Positions 59,306 through 64,000 of a stretch of 64,000 nt of DNA are shown here, one piece after another. Below the pieces are notes generated by a model. It did no database searches, was not told the DNA's origin, and worked only from the letters and a program-made list of their open reading frames with translations. The stretch is from Hyphococcus sp. (GTDB lineage Bacteria; Pseudomonadota; Alphaproteobacteria; Caulobacterales; Parvularculaceae). Numbering within the stretch: the stretch's first letter is position 1; each line of letters opens with the position of its first letter. A program made the translations under genes and the position numbers. The stretch lies in contig BQJG01000002.1 of assembly GCA_021604585.1 (NCBI GenBank), positions 62,001 to 126,000 on the forward strand. The letters run 5' to 3'.

Positions 59306-60889
59306 ATGTCGAATCAAGCCGCGATCGCCGCCGCCCTGCGTGACGGATTTGCCGCGCTGAATGCGGGCGACGCAAAAAAAGCCGCCGCATTTTGTCAGCG
59401 CGCAATGGCGATCGACCGCAGCCATCCGGAGGCGCATTTCCTCGTCGGTCTTGTGGCGCTCGACATGCAGGATATGCGGACGGCCGCGAGCGCCTTCGGT
59501 TCTGTGGTCAAATTATCGCCGGGCCACGGCGCCGGCTGGGCGCAGCTCGCCCGGATTTTCATTCGCATGGGTCAGCCCGCACGCGCGGAGCAGGCGCTGG
59601 AAAAGGCGCTCGCCGCGAAGCCAGAGGACGCCGCCACAGCGGATCTGATTGGCGTCACCGCTTCGCTCTTGGGCAATCAGGAATTGGCGCTGCAATGGTA
59701 TGCGCGCGCGGCCAAGCTCGCCCCGGATCGTCCAGCCTATCAGGTCAATCTCGCCAGTGCGCAAATTTTTCTCGGCCAAACCGTAGAAGCGGAAACAACG
59801 CTCACAGTAGCCCTCAGCGAACATAATGACCTCGCACAGGCAGAGTGGCTTTTGTCGTCGCTGAAAAAGTCGACGGACATGATGCGCCCTGAGCAGCTCA
59901 TGGAAAAAGCCGCCAATGCAAAAGACGACCATTCGCGCGCCTTTCTGGCCTATGCCGCCGGTAAGGAATTTGAAGACTGCGAAGCTTGGGAACAGGCCTT
60001 CGATGCGTTTGAACTGGGGGCCAAGGCCAAACGCATGACGGTTGTCTATGAAGAAGCAGCCGATGCAGCGCGGTTTGCGGCGCTGGAAAACACCTTCACG
60101 ACCGAATGGGCGGCGGCAAGCCGCGCCGGTTATGACGACGCGTCGCCGATTTTTGTCGTCGGGCAACCGCGCACGGGCACAACGCTGATTGAGCGCATCA
60201 TCACCAGCCATTCCATGGCGGAATCAGCGGGCGAGTTGCAACAGTTTGGTCTTTCCGTGCGCAGGCTGACAAAGGGCGATTTCACTGATCGATGGGCGCC
60301 GGAGGCGATCGCCGCCTCGGCGCATATTGATGCGGCGGCGTTAGGCAAGGAGTATTTGCGCGCCTCGGCGCCGATGCGCAAAGGCGCGCCGCGATTCGTC
60401 GACAAACTGCCGGGAAATTATTTTCACATCCCGCTCATTCTCGCCGCCTTGCCAAATGCAAAGATTGTTCACTTAACGCGCGATCCGATGGATTCCTGCT
60501 TCGCCAGCTATAAGCAGCTCTTCGCTGAGGCCTACTATCATTCCTACGATCAGAAGGAGATGGCGCGTCATCACCTGCGTTATCTGGCGTTGATGAAGCA
60601 TTGGCGGGAATTGTTCCCGGGCCGGTTCCTCGACGTTTCTTATGAAGACACGGTCGCCAGCCTTGAGCCCAATGCGCGGCGCTTGATTGAATTTCTGGAA
60701 TTGCCCTGGGAGGATCGCTGCCTCGACTTCCACGAACAGAAAAGCCCAGTATCGACAGCCAGCGCCATTCAGGTTCGCGAAAAACCGCACACCCGATCGG
60801 TTGGCCGCTGGCGCCGTTATGAGGCGATGCTGGCCCCCATGCGGGCGGAACTGGACGGGATGGGTGATTCGCCAGACAGCAAAATGTGA
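59306..60889 (+). CDS. TPR-containing sulfotransferase family protein
   Basis: A 527-aa two-part protein. Residues about 5-190 form TPR-like helical repeats with AFCQRAMAIDRSHPEAHFLVGLVAL and ALEKALAAKPEDAATADLIGV. Residues about 275-510 are a PAPS-dependent sulfotransferase with the 5'-phosphosulfate loop GQPRTGTT (286-293) and the 3'-phosphate motif LTRDPMDSCFASY (390-402). No signal peptide is present, so it is cytoplasmic. The family resembles tyrosylprotein sulfotransferases in its catalytic part. The ATG at 59306 has GGAAG just ahead. Its stop codon lies in operator 3. The sulfated target is unknown. Confidence 0.88.
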   Translation: MSNQAAIAAALRDGFAALNAGDAKKAAAFCQRAMAIDRSHPEAHFLVGLVALDMQDMRTAASAFGSVVKLSPGHGAGWAQLARIFIRMGQPARAEQALEKALAAKPEDAATADLIGVTASLLGNQELALQWYARAAKLAPDRPAYQVNLASAQIFLGQTVEAETTLTVALSEHNDLAQAEWLLSSLKKSTDMMRPEQLMEKAANAKDDHSRAFLAYAAGKEFEDCEAWEQAFDAFELGAKAKRMTVVYEEAADAARFAALENTFTTEWAAASRAGYDDASPIFVVGQPRTGTTLIERIITSHSMAESAGELQQFGLSVRRLTKGDFTDRWAPEAIAASAHIDAAALGKEYLRASAPMRKGAPRFVDKLPGNYFHIPLILAALPNAKIVHLTRDPMDSCFASYKQLFAEAYYHSYDQKEMARHHLRYLALMKHWRELFPGRFLDVSYEDTVASLEPNARRLIEFLELPWEDRCLDFHEQKSPVSTASAIQVREKPHTRSVGRWRRYEAMLAPMRAELDGMGDSPDSKM

Positions 60890-60895
60890 TCACAT
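60884..60895. promoter_or_regulatory. Candidate GntR operator 3, ATGTGATCACAT
   Basis: Third copy, a 12-bp palindrome that includes the TGA stop of the sulfotransferase gene. It is about 270 bp upstream of the TonB-receptor start, and an AT-rich stretch that may hold the promoter follows at about 60950-60985. This could control the receptor directly. Confidence 0.65.
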
Positions 60896-61165
60896 AATCT
60901 GACAGAATGCCTAAATTCAGGCGGGCGATGGCGGCCCGGCTCGAAAACCATAATGCATTGAAATATAAGATAAAATTTAGAGTTCCGAATTTGCCCGGCG
61001 TGGCATTTTCGCCGCGCCGCAGTAAAATATCGGGCTGATGGGATCGCGAAACCGGTTCTTTTATTGTTCGTGCGCGCCTTTCTTGTTACGAATTTGCGAC
61101 GAGCTTCTTTTTTGCGCGTATGCGGTTTCTTGCGCCTTTTCGGCGCTCTCAGGAGGGGTCCAAAG

Positions 61166-63493
61166 ATGAAACGCTCCAGCCTTTCAAATGTGAATATTCA
61201 CAAGGGTTTTTTGTTAACCGGCTGTTCGGCGATGGCGATGTTCGCCTCGACTGCGGCGTTGGCTGCTGACGAGATCATCGTCAGCGCCACCAAACGCCAG
61301 GAATCGATTCAGGAGGTGCCGCTCGCCATCTCGGCATATTCCGGCGAATTCGTTCGCGAGACCAATCTCGACGATGTGAAAGATCTGGTGAAATTCACTC
61401 CGGGCGTATCGGGCAACTCCTTTGACAGCTTCATCGACTTCATCAATGTGAGAGGGATTCGCACGAATGATTTCGGTGTCGGTGGCGATCCATCAATTCC
61501 GCTGTTCAAGAACGGGCTATACCAGAGCCGGAACGGCGCCGCTGTGTCGTCCTTGTTTGATATTGACCACGCCGAAGTGCTGCGCGGCCCGCAAGGGTTC
61601 CTGTTCGGTCGTAATGCGATTGGCGGCGCCATCTCGGTTCAAACTGCCAAGCCGAGAATCGGCGAGACAAGCGGTTACGTTGAGTTGGATGTCGCCGAGC
61701 GCAGCCGGTTGTTCGGCGAGGGTGCGCTGAACATCCCAGTGTCGGATAATTTCGCGGTCCGCTTTGCTGTCTATGGCGGCCATGAAGATGGCTATGTCAA
61801 TAACGTAGCGCGGCCGGGCATTGAGCCGCAGATCGAGCCAGAGAAATACGCGGGCCGTTTTTCCGCGCTCTACAGCAATGACAAGTTTGAGGCGCTGTTT
61901 ACCGCCGAATATGAAAACCGCAAACAGACAGGCTCTCTCTATCGCGCCACGGAAATGGGCGATCAATGGGATACGCTGGTCGATATTTTCGGTGTGTCGC
62001 TGGGCGGCAGCGGCCGCGACATCGACAGCGACCAAACCCTTGGCGAAGCCGATGATGCAAAAATCTGGAGCCTTGGGCTGCAACTCGACTTTGATCTGGG
62101 CGGCGCGACGCTGACCTCGCTGACCGGTTACAAGGATCATGAGTACTTCTATTCGGAAGATTTCGACGGCACGCCTTTGCGCATCAATGATTACCAGCAA
62201 GACCAGGAAGGCCGTTATTTCGAACAGGAAGTGCGAGTGGTCTCCGACACGGATGGCCCGCTCTCATGGTATGCAGGCGCTTCTTACTATAACGAAGAAA
62301 TCGACGTGCTCTTTACTCAGGGCGCGTCGGAAGAAGTGATGTGCCAGTATTATCTTAGTTATTACGGCTTCAATTCGTGCTCGGATTATTTTGCATACTA
62401 CTACTATGCGTTTACCGCCGATCCGAATGGGCTGATCGAAAGCAATGCGGTGCGTGGCCGGTATCACGGCTGGGGCGCTTATGTAGACGCGACTTGGAAA
62501 ATTTCGGACCAGTTCGATGTCGGCGTGGGTGTCCGCTATTCCAAAGACACGAAAGACTTTGGCATTATGGGTCTGCCGGTGACCAGTCAGCTCGGCCCGT
62601 ATTTCGGCCTTGGCTTTACCTCGTCAGAATTCATTCAAGCCAAACAAAGCTGGGACGCGTTCACCCCGCGCTTCATCGCGCGCTATCACCCCACTGACGA
62701 CTGGATGATATTCGCCAGTGCGACGCGGGGCTTCAAGGCTGGCGGTTTCGGCAGTTTCTCGATCCTGCCCGACAACATCACCTATTGCGGACCTTTCAGC
62801 ACCGACTGTCTCAATCTGACTAACGCTGACGCATCGCCCGACCCATTCGATCCAGAGAAGGCGTGGTCCTACGAAGTCGGCATGAAAGGCAATCTCGGCG
62901 GTTTTGCGCGCGTTGACGCTAACGTCTACTACTACACCTATAAGGATCTTCAGCAGACCGTTACCGGCGCCGGCGGCGGTATCGTCGTTGAGAATATCGG
63001 CGACGTCAAAGGATGGGGCTTTGAAGGCTCAATCGACGCCGACCTTGGCGAATATTTCGGCCTTCTGGTTTCCGGCGGCTATATCGGCACTGAAGCCAAT
63101 CAAGTTCAGGCGATCTGCGACGATACCGATGCGTGCGAAGGAAGCTCGCTGGCGCAGGTGCCGAAATGGGCTGGCGCCGCCATCCTGACAATGGACATTC
63201 CGTTGGGGCAGGGCGCGGTGCACGGGTCGGCGGAATTTACAGCGCAAACAAAAACCTTTGGCGGCGCGATGCATCTCGCCGAGGCGGTCAATCCCGGCTA
63301 TCACGATCTTGCATTTCGTCTTGGCTACAAAGCCGATGCTGGCTGGTCTGTGATCGGCTATGTCGAAAACGCGACCGATGAAGTGTACTTCTCGGGCGCG
63401 GAAGAATCGGGCGCCCTAATCCCGGCGCACTTTATCGGCCCGAGCCGCCCGCGCACCTTCGGCGTGATCATGAGTTACGAATTCGGTGGCTGA
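61166..63493 (+). CDS. TonB-dependent outer membrane receptor
   Basis: Outer-membrane active transporter of 775 aa. The signal peptide (residues about 1-33, ending AALA) is followed by DEIIVSATKRQESIQEVPLAIS, the start of the plug. VLRGPQGFLFGRNAIGGAISV is the classic plug motif. The barrel has many aromatic strands and ends RPRTFGVIMSYEFGG with the terminal Phe-x-x-x pattern. An extracellular region with CQYYLSYYGFNSCSDY and YFAYYYYAF is unusually tyrosine-rich. The ATG at 61166 has the strong AGGAGGGG site. A hairpin terminator follows. It is probably the importer for the ligand degraded by the cluster. Confidence 0.93.
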   Translation: MKRSSLSNVNIHKGFLLTGCSAMAMFASTAALAADEIIVSATKRQESIQEVPLAISAYSGEFVRETNLDDVKDLVKFTPGVSGNSFDSFIDFINVRGIRTNDFGVGGDPSIPLFKNGLYQSRNGAAVSSLFDIDHAEVLRGPQGFLFGRNAIGGAISVQTAKPRIGETSGYVELDVAERSRLFGEGALNIPVSDNFAVRFAVYGGHEDGYVNNVARPGIEPQIEPEKYAGRFSALYSNDKFEALFTAEYENRKQTGSLYRATEMGDQWDTLVDIFGVSLGGSGRDIDSDQTLGEADDAKIWSLGLQLDFDLGGATLTSLTGYKDHEYFYSEDFDGTPLRINDYQQDQEGRYFEQEVRVVSDTDGPLSWYAGASYYNEEIDVLFTQGASEEVMCQYYLSYYGFNSCSDYFAYYYYAFTADPNGLIESNAVRGRYHGWGAYVDATWKISDQFDVGVGVRYSKDTKDFGIMGLPVTSQLGPYFGLGFTSSEFIQAKQSWDAFTPRFIARYHPTDDWMIFASATRGFKAGGFGSFSILPDNITYCGPFSTDCLNLTNADASPDPFDPEKAWSYEVGMKGNLGGFARVDANVYYYTYKDLQQTVTGAGGGIVVENIGDVKGWGFEGSIDADLGEYFGLLVSGGYIGTEANQVQAICDDTDACEGSSLAQVPKWAGAAILTMDIPLGQGAVHGSAEFTAQTKTFGGAMHLAEAVNPGYHDLAFRLGYKADAGWSVIGYVENATDEVYFSGAEESGALIPAHFIGPSRPRTFGVIMSYEFGG

Positions 63494-63533
63494 CGCTGCT
63501 GAACAGTTGCGTATACTCTCCGAGTGACAACCC

Positions 63534-63565
63534 TTGCGCCGGTCGTTATGGCCGGCGCAAATTTA
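63534..63565 (+). terminator. Hairpin terminator after the TonB receptor
   Basis: A perfect 9-bp stem, TTGCGCCGG and CCGGCGCAA, flanks a 9-nt loop and runs into ATTT. The T tract is short, so termination may be partial or Rho-dependent. It sits between the receptor stop (63493) and the next gene (63576). Confidence 0.7.
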
Positions 63566-63575
63566 CAGGCCCGCA

Positions 63576-64000
63576 ATGACCGTTAAAACCGGCACGCTGT
63601 TTCAGGCATTCAAGTACTTTATTTATGCCCTGCTGGCCGTAAACACCGGGCACTTCTTTCTTGAGAATTTCGGCGGCAGTTCCTTCACCTATGAAGAAGG
63701 CGTCGGCCTCAGCGACATTATTGTCGCCTATACTGACGCCATCGATACAGCGGCATGGCTGGTGCTGCTGATCCTGCTCGAGCTTGAGACCTGGGTCATC
63801 CCGGACGAAAAGATGAAGGGCTGGCTCGACGGCGTTATCAGCGCCATTAGCTTCACCTGCTGGGTAGTCATTCTTTATTCGTTTTACGGCTATGTGGCCT
63901 CGGTCGGGTTGCCGCTCGGCTTTGCAGCTTATGCTGGTCCCGATCCGTGCGGGCTGATCGCAACGGGCGCGTCATTCGCCAGCGGACTTGATGACTACGC
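63576..64000 (+). CDS. Predicted membrane protein, truncated by the window edge
   Basis: An open frame from ATG 63576 runs off the end of the window without a stop, giving 141 codons so far. The sequence begins MTVKTGTLFQAFKYFIYALL and has at least three hydrophobic segments: residues about 12-30, about 58-72, and about 90-115 with CWVVILYSFYGYVASVGLPL. I do not recognise the family. Between the segments are acidic, polar loops. It lies downstream of the TonB receptor and its hairpin, in the same direction, so it may be the next gene of that region. A full-length view needs sequence beyond the window. Confidence 0.6.
   Translation, partial: MTVKTGTLFQAFKYFIYALLAVNTGHFFLENFGGSSFTYEEGVGLSDIIVAYTDAIDTAAWLVLLILLELETWVIPDEKMKGWLDGVISAISFTCWVVILYSFYGYVASVGLPLGFAAYAGPDPCGLIATGASFASGLDDY

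Noticed and set aside
60896..61165. Cobalamin or other riboswitch upstream of the TonB receptor
   Set aside because: No B12-box or other conserved riboswitch core was seen. The region has only AT-rich DNA and a short CGGCG/CGCCG stem.

Overview
The window is dense, GC-rich bacterial chromosome with about 56 protein genes, one tRNA and little non-coding DNA. It looks alphaproteobacterial. The evidence is the folK-rpoZ-rsh-pyrE-pdxJ-(GST)-acpS-lepB-rnc-era-recO block, a DUF1285/CoA-pyrophosphatase/cca block, a MoxR-DUF58-DUF4159 block, and a QueE with the CX14CX2C cluster. Flagellar genes, many TonB/lipoprotein-type surface proteins and a TPR-sulfotransferase next to a TonB receptor suggest a free-living, possibly marine, hyphomonad- or parvularculan-like organism. 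This placement is inferred and no species is claimed.

Layout. 0-5.3 kb (-): a coupled trio of phytoene-desaturase-like FAD oxidoreductase, exported M16 zinc peptidase and Rieske oxygenase. 5.4-10.3 kb: sugar genes, with UDP-glucuronate 4-epimerase and GH13 glucosidase on - and GT4 and GT9 glycosyltransferases on +. 10.5-15.1 kb: infC (apparently starting at ATA), a small membrane/coiled-coil protein, an S41 lipoprotein peptidase, queE-queD and an unknown protein. 15.2-22 kb (-): a four-gene MoxR / DUF58 / BatA-DUF4159 / vWA-amidotransferase-like membrane module. 22.3-28.5 kb (+): sppA, DUF1285, CoA pyrophosphatase, cca and an acyl-CoA ligase. 28.5-30.4 kb (-): a membrane protein, a family-5 uracil-DNA glycosylase and an NYN nuclease. 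30.4-40.3 kb (+): the folK to recO housekeeping block, interrupted by palindromic repeats, a tRNA-Gln and an odd era leader. 40.4-47.4 kb: flgE-flgK-flgL-flgI, motB and a FliM-like switch protein. 47.5-50.7 kb (+): an M28 peptidase lipoprotein and an APC permease. 50.7-56.1 kb (-): amine catabolism by the gamma-glutamyl route, with two glutamine-synthetase-like ligases, a class III aminotransferase and a PuuB-like oxidase. 56.4-63.5 kb: a GntR regulator, an amidohydrolase lipoprotein, a TPR-sulfotransferase and a TonB receptor. A truncated membrane-protein gene ends the window.

Two observations stand out. First, the palindrome TGTGATCACA occurs three times in 4.6 kb, in the two divergent promoter regions and upstream of the TonB receptor. 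It ties the GntR regulator, the amine operon, the amidohydrolase, the sulfotransferase and the receptor into one candidate uptake-and-degradation regulon. Second, a 33-codon ORF just upstream of era repeats 12 residues of the Era N-terminus (TNCAVIAVIGAP) with only synonymous differences. Its stop overlaps the era ATG, and it is flanked by inverted sequence that could fold over the era start. It is either the scar of an allele replacement or a novel translational leader.
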